This document shows, one piece after another, positions 1-6,673 of a stretch of DNA of 64,000 bases. How positions within the stretch are numbered: the stretch's first letter is position 1; the number at the start of each line of letters is the position of its first letter. Made by a program: the position numbers and the translations under genes. Source of the DNA: RI-283 sp964487925. GTDB lineage: Bacteria > Pseudomonadota > Gammaproteobacteria > SZUA-140. Below the pieces are notes generated by a model. That model was not told where the DNA came from. It did not search any database and saw only the letters and a list, made by a program, of their open reading frames with translations. Where the stretch lies: the NCBI GenBank assembly GCA_964487925.1, contig CAZASZ010000002.1:1-64000 (forward strand). The letters are read 5' to 3'.

Positions 1-101
1 TTATCAATACGCTATTATCGCAGATTAGCGGGGGTTTTTAGAGGCACCCTGGAGTAAATGAGGATTTTGAGATCATTTTTAGCGCAGCCACTCCAGATTT
101 A

Positions 102-132
102 TTGACACCGTACCTACCCACAGAGTTAGGCT
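102..132 (+). promoter_or_regulatory. MerR-type promoter/operator in front of merR
   Basis: A TTGACA -35 box (102-107) and a TAGGCT -10 box (127-132) are separated by 19 bp, the over-long spacer typical of promoters activated by MerR proteins. The spacer begins CCGTAC, the left half of the classical mer operator, but the right half is degenerate. The expected transcription start near 139 lies downstream of an upstream in-frame ATG at 133, which favours the later start codon of merR. The 1-101 stretch before it shows no gene that I can support. Confidence 0.6.
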
Positions 133-168
133 ATGACCTCACAGTTAATCCGAACGGGAGTCACCTCC

Positions 169-591
169 ATGCCGCCAGCTCCACTCACCATCGGTCGTCT
201 AGCCAAAACTGCCGGGGTTAATGTAGAGACGATACGCTATTACCAGCGAGTGAGCTTACTCACTGAGCCAGTCAAACCATATGATGGGTTTCGGGTCTAT
301 CCAGATGAAACCATCAACCGAACACGCTTCATCAAACGCGCCCAGAAACTAGGTTTCAGCTTAAAGGATATCGCCCACCTACTGAGCTTAGGCGACGGTC
401 GTTGTGATGACGTACGCGAACAGGCCGAGGCCAAGCTAGCCCAGATAGAAGCACAGGTCAAAGACCTGCAATCCATGCGCAAAACGCTGAAAAAGCTCAT
501 TAGCGAATGCGACACAGGCGACGAAAGTGGACGTTGCCCAATCGTGCAGTCGCTCACGGAAGACAGCGCAAATAAAAAAGGTAGCCGATGA
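169..591 (+). CDS. merR: MerR family mercury-responsive regulator
   Basis: This is a 140-residue transcriptional activator/repressor of mercury resistance. The N-terminal winged helix-turn-helix (about residues 6-75, with ETIRYYQR) binds the spacer of mer promoters, followed by a long dimerisation helix. Three cysteines at residues 79, 114 and 123 sit where Hg(II)-binding MerR proteins have theirs, so mercury is the likely inducer. The ATG at 169 is preferred because it follows GGGAG (155-159) and lies after the predicted transcription start; the earlier ATG at 133 does not. It overlaps the next gene by ATGA, so the two are probably co-translated. Related MerR proteins that sense other soft metals cannot be excluded, but the three-cysteine pattern and the neighbouring merA make mercury the best call. 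Confidence 0.9.
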   Translation: MPPAPLTIGRLAKTAGVNVETIRYYQRVSLLTEPVKPYDGFRVYPDETINRTRFIKRAQKLGFSLKDIAHLLSLGDGRCDDVREQAEAKLAQIEAQVKDLQSMRKTLKKLISECDTGDESGRCPIVQSLTEDSANKKGSR

Positions 592-914
592 CGACGCTAC
601 TTATCTATCTCGGGGCTGCATTGGCAGAAATCGCAGGCTGTTTCGCCTTCTGGGCCTGGCTGCGGCTGGACAAATCTATTTTCTGGATCATACCTGGCGT
701 ACTGGCGCTTGCCGTATTCGCCTACCTGCTCACCCGCATCGATAGCGATTTCGCAGGGCGTGCCTATGCCGCTTACGGCGGTGTCTACATCGCCTCATCC
801 CTGCTGTGGTTATGGACCGTTGAGGGTGTACGCGCTGACCGCTGGGATCTCACCGGCGCTGCGATCTGTCTGCTTGGGGCTGCCGTTATCCTGTGGGGGC
901 CAAGAGCGGTTTGA
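588..914 (+). CDS. YnfA/UPF0060 family small membrane protein
   Basis: This is a 108-residue hydrophobic protein with about four transmembrane segments, matching the YnfA (UPF0060) family in length and in the conserved pieces EIAGCFAFWAWLR and AAYGGVYIASSLLWLW. Members are inner-membrane proteins resembling small multidrug-resistance transporters, and their substrate is poorly defined. The start codon overlaps the merR stop (ATGA), so it belongs to the merR transcript. A role in metal or organomercurial export is suggested only by location. A separate MerR-type promoter follows the gene, so it may be expressed with the regulator rather than with the mer structural genes. Confidence 0.85.
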   Translation: MTTLLIYLGAALAEIAGCFAFWAWLRLDKSIFWIIPGVLALAVFAYLLTRIDSDFAGRAYAAYGGVYIASSLLWLWTVEGVRADRWDLTGAAICLLGAAVILWGPRAV

Positions 915-923
915 TGTGAGGGC

Positions 924-954
924 TTGACTCCGTATCGGGGTACGGCTGTTAAAC
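924..954 (+). promoter_or_regulatory. mer operator/promoter of the structural genes
   Basis: TTGACT (924-929) and TTAAAC (949-954) flank a 19-bp spacer that contains a clean dyad, CCGTA (930-934) and TACGG (941-945). This matches the architecture of the classical mer promoter: long spacer, MerR dyad between the boxes. It lies directly in front of the MerP-like lipoprotein gene and should drive it together with merA and the genes behind it. Confidence 0.75.
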
Positions 955-988
955 TTCCTCATCTATGAACTATTGCGAGGAAAACACC

Positions 989-1288
989 ATGCGCGTATTC
1001 GTGTTAATCGCTTCTTTTCTTCTGCTCACTGCTTGCGGCGAAGCGAATAACCAGGCGCAAATTATCGTGCCAGCATCGGCACAAGAAGTGAGCCTGGCGG
1101 TCAGCAACATGACTTGTTCCACCTGCGGCCCCACTGTGCGCCGGGCTTTGCAGCAGGTTCATGGCGTCTATAAGGCAACTGTCGATCTGAAAGCACACAC
1201 CGCCACCGTCTACTTCGATCCGACAAAAACCGAAGCGCCCGCCCTGACCCAAGCCACGACCGATGCGGGCTACCCGTCACAGTTATGA
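989..1288 (+). CDS. MerP-like heavy-metal-binding lipoprotein
   Basis: This is a 99-residue exported protein. Residues 1-16 form a lipoprotein signal with lipobox LLTAC, so Cys16 would be lipidated and the protein anchored in a membrane facing the periplasm. Residues about 33-95 are a heavy-metal-associated domain with the motif MTCSTC (Cys43, Cys46), as in MerP, which passes Hg(II) to the inner-membrane transporter. Classical MerP is a free periplasmic protein, so the lipid anchor is unusual. The ATG at 989 is chosen over 965 because it begins the signal sequence and follows GCGAGG. The stop overlaps the merA start (ATGA). Confidence 0.82.
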   Translation: MRVFVLIASFLLLTACGEANNQAQIIVPASAQEVSLAVSNMTCSTCGPTVRRALQQVHGVYKATVDLKAHTATVYFDPTKTEAPALTQATTDAGYPSQL

Positions 1289-2685
1289 CTACACTCCACA
1301 TCGCCATCGTCGGTACCGGCTCGGGAGCTTTTGCCGCCGCGATTAAAGCCGCAGAAAACGGCGCGCGGGTAACAATGATCGAAGGCGGCGAGGTGATCGG
1401 CGGGTGTTGCGTTAACGTCGGCTGCGTACCGTCGAAAATCCTGATTCGCGGCGCTCACATTGCCTATTTGCAAGGGCACCACACAGTCGAGGGTCTACCC
1501 CTAAACAAACCACAAATTGACCGTCGCGCCATGATTGCACAGCAACAGGCGACGGTTGAAATACTGCGCCACGCCAAGTACGAAAGTATTTTAGAGAATA
1601 ATCCAGGCATAACACTGCTGCGCGGCATGGCCCGATTCAATAGCAGCGATACGTTGATTGTGACTAAAACTAATGGCACAGATGAGACTATCAAGCCCGA
1701 CCGTATTTTACTTTCCACGGGGGCGAATCCCGCCACTCCCAACATACCCGGCTTGAAAGAGACACCATTCTGGACTTCCACCGAAGCGCTCGTTGCCGAA
1801 ACGATTCCAAAACACCTGGTCGTTCTCGGCGGATCGGTCATCGCCCTGGAACTGGCTCAAGCATTTCATCATCTGGGCAGCGAAGTCACTCTGCTCGCTC
1901 GTAGTACGCTGCTATCTAGAGAAGAGCCGGAAATCGGAAGGCAGCTAAAAACAGTATTTGAGGACGGGGGCATTCGCGTGTTGAACCACACCACGCCCGA
2001 ATCGATCAGCCATGACAGCGGCCAATTCATTCTGAAAACCCCACACGGCGAAATCCGTGGCGATCAGCTGCTCGTTGCCACCGGCCGCCAGCCCAATACC
2101 GGCGCTTTGGCGCTGGACAAAGCGGGCATTGAAACCGACCGGCGCGGCGGCATCGTTATCGACGATCACATGCGCACCAACGTGGAAAATATCTATGCCT
2201 GTGGCGATTGCACTCATCTTCCTCAATTTGTCTACGTCGCGGCGGCGGCCGGTACTCGTGCAGCAAGAAACATGATAGGCGAAGATGTGGCACTCGATCT
2301 ATCGGTGATGCCTGCTGTCGTCTTCACCAACCCGCAAGTAGGCAGCGTGGGGCTGAATGAAGCGCAAGCCCTGGAACAAGGCATCGAAACCGAATCGCGT
2401 ACTTTAGCTTTGGAAAACGTACCCCGCGCCATCGCCAACTTCGACACCCGTGGATTTATCAAGTTGGTCGCAGAAAAGGAAAGTGGCCGCATCCTGGGTT
2501 GCCAGGTACTCGCTGCCGAGGGCGGTGAAATTATTCAAAGCGCAGCGCTGACCATTCGTAATCTCATGACGGTTAGCGATCTTGCCGACCAGCTTTTCCC
2601 TTACCTCACCATGGCGGAGGGGTTGAAGCTCACAGCGCAGACTTTTAACAAAGATGTCAGTCAACTTTCGTGTTGTGCAGGCTAA
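1285..2685 (+). CDS. merA: Mercuric reductase MerA
   Basis: This 466-residue flavoprotein reduces Hg(II) to Hg(0) with NADPH in the cytoplasm. The N-terminal FAD motif is GTGSGAFAAA, followed by the redox-active pair in CVNVGC (Cys42, Cys47). A central NAD(P)H-binding segment carries LGGSVIALELAQAF, the second FAD motif is IYACGDCT, and the dimerisation domain ends in the diagnostic SCCAG with Cys463 and Cys464, which receive Hg(II) from the partner subunit. It is a core-length enzyme without the fused N-terminal MerP-like domain; the preceding lipoprotein may supply that role. The residue before Cys42 is Cys instead of the usual Thr (GGCC for GGTC). Confidence 0.95.
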   Translation: MTTLHIAIVGTGSGAFAAAIKAAENGARVTMIEGGEVIGGCCVNVGCVPSKILIRGAHIAYLQGHHTVEGLPLNKPQIDRRAMIAQQQATVEILRHAKYESILENNPGITLLRGMARFNSSDTLIVTKTNGTDETIKPDRILLSTGANPATPNIPGLKETPFWTSTEALVAETIPKHLVVLGGSVIALELAQAFHHLGSEVTLLARSTLLSREEPEIGRQLKTVFEDGGIRVLNHTTPESISHDSGQFILKTPHGEIRGDQLLVATGRQPNTGALALDKAGIETDRRGGIVIDDHMRTNVENIYACGDCTHLPQFVYVAAAAGTRAARNMIGEDVALDLSVMPAVVFTNPQVGSVGLNEAQALEQGIETESRTLALENVPRAIANFDTRGFIKLVAEKESGRILGCQVLAAEGGEIIQSAALTIRNLMTVSDLADQLFPYLTMAEGLKLTAQTFNKDVSQLSCCAG

Positions 2686-2696
2686 GGAGAAAACAG

Positions 2697-3059
2697 ATGC
2701 TTAAACAGATCAGCGGTTCAATCGGTTCCATCTTCGCCAGCTTGTGCTGCCTGGGCTTCGCGCCGATATTAGCCGCACTTTCTGCCGCCGGACTCGGCTT
2801 TGTCATCAATGATGCGATTCTAATACCGCTACTTGCGCTGTTTCTGAGTCTCGCCCTATGGGGAATAAAAAGCTCGCAAAAAAAGCATGGCAAGACAGCC
2901 CCTTTCTATATCGGCGGAGGTGGCGCAATCGCTGCCCTGGTAGGCGTGTTCGTTTTCATCCCCGTACATGTCATTGGCTTGATCGCCCTGGTCGGGGCAT
3001 CTATCTGGGACATTGTACTGCTACGAAAATCCTCAGCTTCGTGTGAAGCCACAAACTAA
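2697..3059 (+). CDS. MerC-like mercuric ion membrane transporter
   Basis: This is a 120-residue integral membrane protein with four predicted hydrophobic segments. The first carries adjacent cysteines (Cys17, Cys18) in SLCCLGFAP, the hallmark of the Mer inner-membrane transporters (MerT, MerC, MerF), which take Hg(II) from the periplasm and hand it to MerA. The four-helix layout and the segment AAGLGFVINDAILIPLLAL are closest to MerC as I remember it, so the subfamily is provisional. The ATG at 2697 follows AAGGAG (2684-2689) that overlaps the merA stop. No separate merT is present, so this is probably the only importer in the cluster. Confidence 0.75.
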   Translation: MLKQISGSIGSIFASLCCLGFAPILAALSAAGLGFVINDAILIPLLALFLSLALWGIKSSQKKHGKTAPFYIGGGGAIAALVGVFVFIPVHVIGLIALVGASIWDIVLLRKSSASCEATN

Positions 3060-3074
3060 TAAAAGGACAAAATA

Positions 3075-3470
3075 ATGAAAAACAGTTCAATCAGCTTACT
3101 GACAGTTGTTTTTCTTGCGCTAACTTCAACAGGGCTTTTTGCAGCGGAGAGTAAAACCATGCTTTTTCATCTAAAGACCAGCCTTAAACACGACGATGCG
3201 CAAATCTGTGTTGCCTATAACGAAATCTGGGCAGCACTGGCCGAAGGCCTCGATGTTAAAGTGTTGGTAGATGCCGATGCCATCAACACCTTCAAAAAAG
3301 GGTGGCGCGGCAAAGATGATATCGAAGACTATAAAATTCCGCAGAATCTACGCCAGGCCTTGGCGGAACAGTTCACTGTCAACAAGCTGGATGAAGTGCC
3401 CAAAACTTACGGTGAATTATTAAATCTGCTACACGACAAAGGCGCAGAGTTTTACGTTCACTTTCTGTGA
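3075..3470 (+). CDS. Exported DsrE-like protein in mer cluster
   Basis: This is a 131-residue protein with a Sec signal (residues 1-23, cleavage probably after LFA-A). The mature part resembles the DsrE/DsrF-like alpha/beta fold in pieces such as LFHLKTSL, AALAEGLDVKVLVDADA and the C-terminal YGELLNLLHDKGAEFYV. One cysteine (in DAQICVAYN) occurs in the mature chain. It lies 15 bp after the MerC-like gene on the same strand and follows AAAAGGACAA, so it is probably the last gene of the mer operon. DsrE-like proteins bind or relay sulfur, and some exported ones sit near metal genes. A role in mercury or thiol handling in the periplasm is inference. Confidence 0.65.
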   Translation: MKNSSISLLTVVFLALTSTGLFAAESKTMLFHLKTSLKHDDAQICVAYNEIWAALAEGLDVKVLVDADAINTFKKGWRGKDDIEDYKIPQNLRQALAEQFTVNKLDEVPKTYGELLNLLHDKGAEFYVHFL

Positions 3471-3511
3471 AAAGTCTTGTTACCAAACTGGATTAACACA
3501 CCCCCATCTTT

Positions 3512-3646
3512 AACAGGCTGTTGAAAAAGCTTCAGGCGAGTGCAAGACAAGGCGAAAATCGGCGAGAAAGCGCAGTGCACACGCCCGTACATGAGCATTT
3601 TGAGGAAGATTCCAACGCAGCGATACGCCCTTCGGCGCATTTTGAG
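3512..3646 (+). repeat. CAGGCTGTT-type interspersed repeat (MITE-like)
   Basis: The sequence begins AACAGGCTGTTGAAAAAG and runs with no supported gene up to the ispA stop. Its right part, CCTTCGGCGCATTTTGAG, recurs almost unchanged in the much shorter element at 23295-23342, which ends in the inverted form AGCCTGTT. This suggests a family of small non-autonomous elements with AACAGGCT ends; the right end of this copy seems to be missing or eroded at ispA. It separates the mer cluster from the housekeeping chromosome. Confidence 0.5.
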
Positions 3647-4549
3647 CTAGTACTTCCGACCGATGATATGTTCGGCAACCTGCCTCAGAAAATCCGCCTT
3701 AGGCCCCATGTCATTGAGATAATGCAGGGCCTTGTCATTGACCTCGCGCAATTTCTCGTGCGCGCCTTCAAGCCCTAGCAGGGACGGATAGGTGGGCTTA
3801 TTCATGCCCTCATCCGAGCCCTGGGGCTTGCCGAGGGTTTCGGTTTCGGACTCTACATCCAGGATGTCGTCGCGGATCTGGAAGGCCAGGCCGATGTAGC
3901 GGCCGAAGCCGCCGAGCTGAAGCAAGACCTGTTCATCGATTGGGTCTGCGGCGAGGCCGCCGAGCAGGATGCTGGCCTGGATCAGGGCTCCGGTCTTGCG
4001 GGTGTGCATGTTTTCGAGTTCGTCGACGTCCAAGGCGTGGCCTACGGACTGCATATCGATGGCCTGCCCGCCGGCCATGCCCAGGGAACCGCTGGCATAG
4101 GCCAGGGTATCCATCATCCGGAGCCTTTGCTGCGCGTCGAGGGAGTCGTTGTCCTGGGCGAGGACATGGAAGGCCAGGGCCTGCAGGGCATCGCCCGCCA
4201 GGATAGCCATGGCCTCGCCATAGGCGACATGGCATGTGGGCTGGCCGCGACGCAGTTCGTCGTTATCCATGGCCGGTAGGTCGTCATGGATCAGGGAATA
4301 ACAATGGATCAGCTCCACGGCGCAGGCGGCGACATCGAGCCGGGCCATGGGGACGTCGCAGGCCTGACCGGCGCAATAGACGAGCAGCGGACGCACATAC
4401 TTGCCGCCGGACAGCGCGGAATGGCGCATGGCCGCATGGAGCGTCGCGGGCGGGGTGGTGGCTTCGGGCAGGACTTGATTGAGCGCGATCTCAATGCGAT
4501 GTTTGCAGAGCGCGATCATTGTCTCAAGCGATTCGGGTTTATGTATCAC
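3647..4549 (-). CDS. ispA: Farnesyl (short-chain polyprenyl) diphosphate synthase
   Basis: This 300-residue trans-prenyltransferase condenses isopentenyl diphosphate with allylic diphosphates to make farnesyl diphosphate for quinone and undecaprenyl synthesis. The first aspartate-rich motif DDLPAMD is at residues 89-95 and the second, DDILD, near residue 228; GGKYVRPLL and the KPTYPSLLG segment are also conserved. The start used is a GTG at 4549 that overlaps the end of xseB by 11 bp. An ATG ten codons later (4519) would also give a full domain. It forms a pair with xseB, the common gammaproteobacterial order, but dxs, which often follows, is not here. The gene ends against a repeat element. 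Confidence 0.93.
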   Translation of the reverse strand: MIHKPESLETMIALCKHRIEIALNQVLPEATTPPATLHAAMRHSALSGGKYVRPLLVYCAGQACDVPMARLDVAACAVELIHCYSLIHDDLPAMDNDELRRGQPTCHVAYGEAMAILAGDALQALAFHVLAQDNDSLDAQQRLRMMDTLAYASGSLGMAGGQAIDMQSVGHALDVDELENMHTRKTGALIQASILLGGLAADPIDEQVLLQLGGFGRYIGLAFQIRDDILDVESETETLGKPQGSDEGMNKPTYPSLLGLEGAHEKLREVNDKALHYLNDMGPKADFLRQVAEHIIGRKY

Positions 4550-4799
4550 TCCGCACCTCGAAATCTTCGAGCTGGGCGGCCTCGCCGGTCTTGCTCTCGA
4601 TGAGCACCTTAACGCGTTGTTCAGCGGCCTTCAGGGCCTCCTGACACTGACGACTCAAGGCAATCCCCTCCTCAAACCGCCGCAGGGAATCCTCGAGGCT
4701 GTCATCGCCACGTTCCAGTTGTTCGACAAGCGCCTCCAACTGTTTGAGGGATTTCTCAAAATCCGGTGTAGTGTCTTCGTTCTTTGGTTTTCTAGGCAT
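4539..4799 (-). CDS. xseB: Exodeoxyribonuclease VII small subunit
   Basis: This 86-residue protein is the small subunit of exonuclease VII, which with XseA degrades single-stranded DNA in the cytoplasm. The family core is clear: FEKSLKQLEALVEQLERGD, then SLEDSLRRFEEGIALSRQC, two helices that form the coiled coil binding XseA. Length is normal. The stop codon lies inside the start region of ispA, so translation of the two is probably coupled. XseA is not in this window. Confidence 0.92.
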   Translation of the reverse strand: MPRKPKNEDTTPDFEKSLKQLEALVEQLERGDDSLEDSLRRFEEGIALSRQCQEALKAAEQRVKVLIESKTGEAAQLEDFEVRSDT

Positions 4800-4853
4800 G
4801 TGGTCGATTGTAAGAGCCCGGCCCGATCACGTCAAAGGATCAGGCCGATACAT

Positions 4854-5069
4854 TCAAGCGATCTCGGCCAGATCGAGCTGCCGCCGCATCATGCGCCTGC
4901 TGAGTTCACCGAGGATATCCAGAGCGACTTCCTTCTCACGGAACGGACCATAGACATTGCCGCCCTGCATCGCGATATACCAACCGGAGAGATCGCCGCT
5001 GATCGTACCCTGAAAGAAGATCCGGCCACTGCGAAAGGTCGATGGGCCTTGTTGAAGTTGTTCCTGCAT
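4854..5069 (-). CDS. Small conserved-looking protein of unknown function (DUF6316-like?)
   Basis: This is a 71-residue protein without signal peptide or membrane segment. The start at 5069 is supported by a very strong ribosome site, GGAGGAAGG, seven to fifteen bases upstream. The centre reads GWYIAMQGGNVYGPFREKE, a tryptophan/tyrosine beta-strand followed by GPF and a helix, which resembles small GYF-like or DUF6316-type proteins; that match is from memory and is weak. The C-terminal helix is Arg-rich (SRRMMRRQLDLAEIA). It lies about 60 bp after the short ORF that follows the metallohydrolase gene and may belong to the same transcript. No function can be assigned. Confidence 0.6.
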   Translation of the reverse strand: MQEQLQQGPSTFRSGRIFFQGTISGDLSGWYIAMQGGNVYGPFREKEVALDILGELSRRMMRRQLDLAEIA

Positions 5070-5129
5070 GATTCCTTCCTCCGAAAGTGTGTGCTGCATC
5101 ACTTTTCAGCGGCGAGATCCTGCGAAGGT

Positions 5130-5258
5130 TTAAATAGAGATCACATATGGTATTTCTGTTTCAGCGCCTCGATATCGACCTTGGCCTCCGGCATCTCCAT
5201 CCCCAGTGATGCCAACGAGAAAGCGTTCGTGGAAATCATCGAGCTCTTTGCCATTCAT
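5130..5258 (-). CDS. Short ORF coupled to metallohydrolase gene; possible frameshift
   Basis: An ATG overlapping the metallohydrolase stop (ATGA) opens a 42-codon frame starting MNGKELDDFHERF. Its tail is Gly-rich and unconvincing, whereas the next frame, which stops at 5141, reads ASLGMEMPEAKVDIEALKQ with good helix-like composition. Joining the first 13 codons to that frame would give a natural-looking protein of about 37 residues. Either a single-base error or a real frameshift may separate them. An AGGA lies nine bases before the start. Family unknown. Confidence 0.3.
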   Translation of the reverse strand: MNGKELDDFHERFLVGITGDGDAGGQGRYRGAETEIPYVISI

Positions 5259-6673
5259 AGCTTGAATTCCTGATGCAGCGTGGGCATTTCGACATGCTGA
5301 CCCGCTAAGGCTTCGGCCAGGGATTGCATGGCGGGCTCCTCGCCGTGGACGAGGAAGGTCGTGCGCGGTTTGCCGGTCGTAGCGTGCCAGGCCAGCAGGT
5401 CGTCGCGATCGGCATGGGCCGAGAAACCACCGATTGTATGGATACCAGCGCGCACAGGTATATCCTCGCCATAGACCTTGACCGTCTTGGCGCCATCGAC
5501 AATCCGCCGGGCCAGGGTGCCCCGTGCGGCGTAGCCCACGAACACGACACTGCACTTTCGATTCCAGAGATTGTGCTTGAGGTGATGACGCACCCGCCCG
5601 CCCGTGCACATTCCCGATCCGGCCAGGATGATGGCGCCGCTCTGGATCAGGTTGATAGCGACAGATTCCGCGGTCTCCCGCGTATAGTGCAGCCCGTCGA
5701 AGCCGAAGGGGTCCTGACCCGCGCAATGGATCTTCATGGTCTCGGCGTCATAGCACTCGGGGTGATGCTCGAAGATCGACGTCGCCGAGATCGCCATTGG
5801 AGAATCGAGGAATACATTAGCGTAGTGTTTGAGCTTCCGGTCACGAATACCCTCACGGAGATAGAACAGGATCTCCTGAGCGCGCTCAAGGGCGAAGGTG
5901 GGAATGATGACATTGCCGCCGCGCCCGACCGTCTCATTGATCACGTCATAGAACTCGTCCAAAGAGGGTTCGAGCTGCCGGTGCAAACGGTCGCCGTAGG
6001 TCGTCTCCATGACCACGATATCGACTTTCGTCGGTGGCGTGGGATCACGCAGGATGACGCGCCCTCTGTAACCGAGGTCGCCGGAAAACAGCAGGCGCAG
6101 CGATCGATCGCCCTCGGTCACCTCTAGGACGATACTGGCAGAGCCCAGAATATGACCGGCATCGATAAACGTCGCCTTGATCTGATCGGTAATCTCGAGC
6201 GGTTGGTCATAGTCCGCCTCGCGCTTGAACCGACCCAAGGCGTTCATGGCGTCGAGCGTCGTGTACAAGGGTTCGAAGTCCTGGTCCTTGTCCTGACCCT
6301 TACCTTTACCGTTTCCATGGCCGCGCCGACGGCGCTTGCGCATTTGATAACGCGCCTCCTCTTCCTGAAGTCCGGCCGCGTCCAGCATGACCAGGCGCGC
6401 CAGCTCAACCGTGGCCGATGTACAGATGATCTCGCCACGGAATCCACGTCTGTAGAGCAACGGGATACGCCCGCAATGATCGAGGTGAGCGTGGGTCAGG
6501 AGCAGATAATCGATCTCGGCCGGTTCAAAACCGAACGGACAGGCATTTTCCTCGACGATTTCATGAGAACCCTGATACATACCGCAGTCGATGAGCACCT
6601 TGACCCCATCGCATTCGAGCAGGTGGCATGAACCGGTAACACCTTGTGCAGCACCGTGAAAAGAAAGGCGCAT
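5255..6673 (-). CDS. Metallo-beta-lactamase/beta-CASP RNA-type hydrolase
   Basis: This is a 472-residue MBL-fold protein of the RNA-processing (CPSF73-like, beta-CASP) class. Metal motif 2 is HAHLDHCG (about residues 61-68); a further metal-binding histidine is in DAGHILGSA, and later aspartate in SGDLGY. The beta-CASP region includes PTFALERAQE and a terminal GFSAHADRDDLL. The C-terminal HGEE is the usual last metal-binding histidine. Bacterial relatives act as RNA exo/endonucleases, but their substrates are mostly unknown. A basic Gly/Lys-rich insert (about residues 112-130, RKRRRRGHGNGKGKGQ) could bind nucleic acid. It starts directly after the stop of the LOG gene, so the two are one operon. 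Confidence 0.88.
   Translation of the reverse strand: MRLSFHGAAQGVTGSCHLLECDGVKVLIDCGMYQGSHEIVEENACPFGFEPAEIDYLLLTHAHLDHCGRIPLLYRRGFRGEIICTSATVELARLVMLDAAGLQEEEARYQMRKRRRRGHGNGKGKGQDKDQDFEPLYTTLDAMNALGRFKREADYDQPLEITDQIKATFIDAGHILGSASIVLEVTEGDRSLRLLFSGDLGYRGRVILRDPTPPTKVDIVVMETTYGDRLHRQLEPSLDEFYDVINETVGRGGNVIIPTFALERAQEILFYLREGIRDRKLKHYANVFLDSPMAISATSIFEHHPECYDAETMKIHCAGQDPFGFDGLHYTRETAESVAINLIQSGAIILAGSGMCTGGRVRHHLKHNLWNRKCSVVFVGYAARGTLARRIVDGAKTVKVYGEDIPVRAGIHTIGGFSAHADRDDLLAWHATTGKPRTTFLVHGEEPAMQSLAEALAGQHVEMPTLHQEFKL

Noticed and set aside
4479..5273. A 264-codon plus-strand frame across ispA, xseB and the small unknown gene
   Set aside because: It runs through three supported minus-strand genes with no domain or ribosome site.
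5130..5726. A 198-codon minus-strand frame overlapping the end of the metallohydrolase gene
   Set aside because: Most of it is an alternative frame inside the metallohydrolase. Only its last 42 codons from 5258 are kept as a possible short gene.
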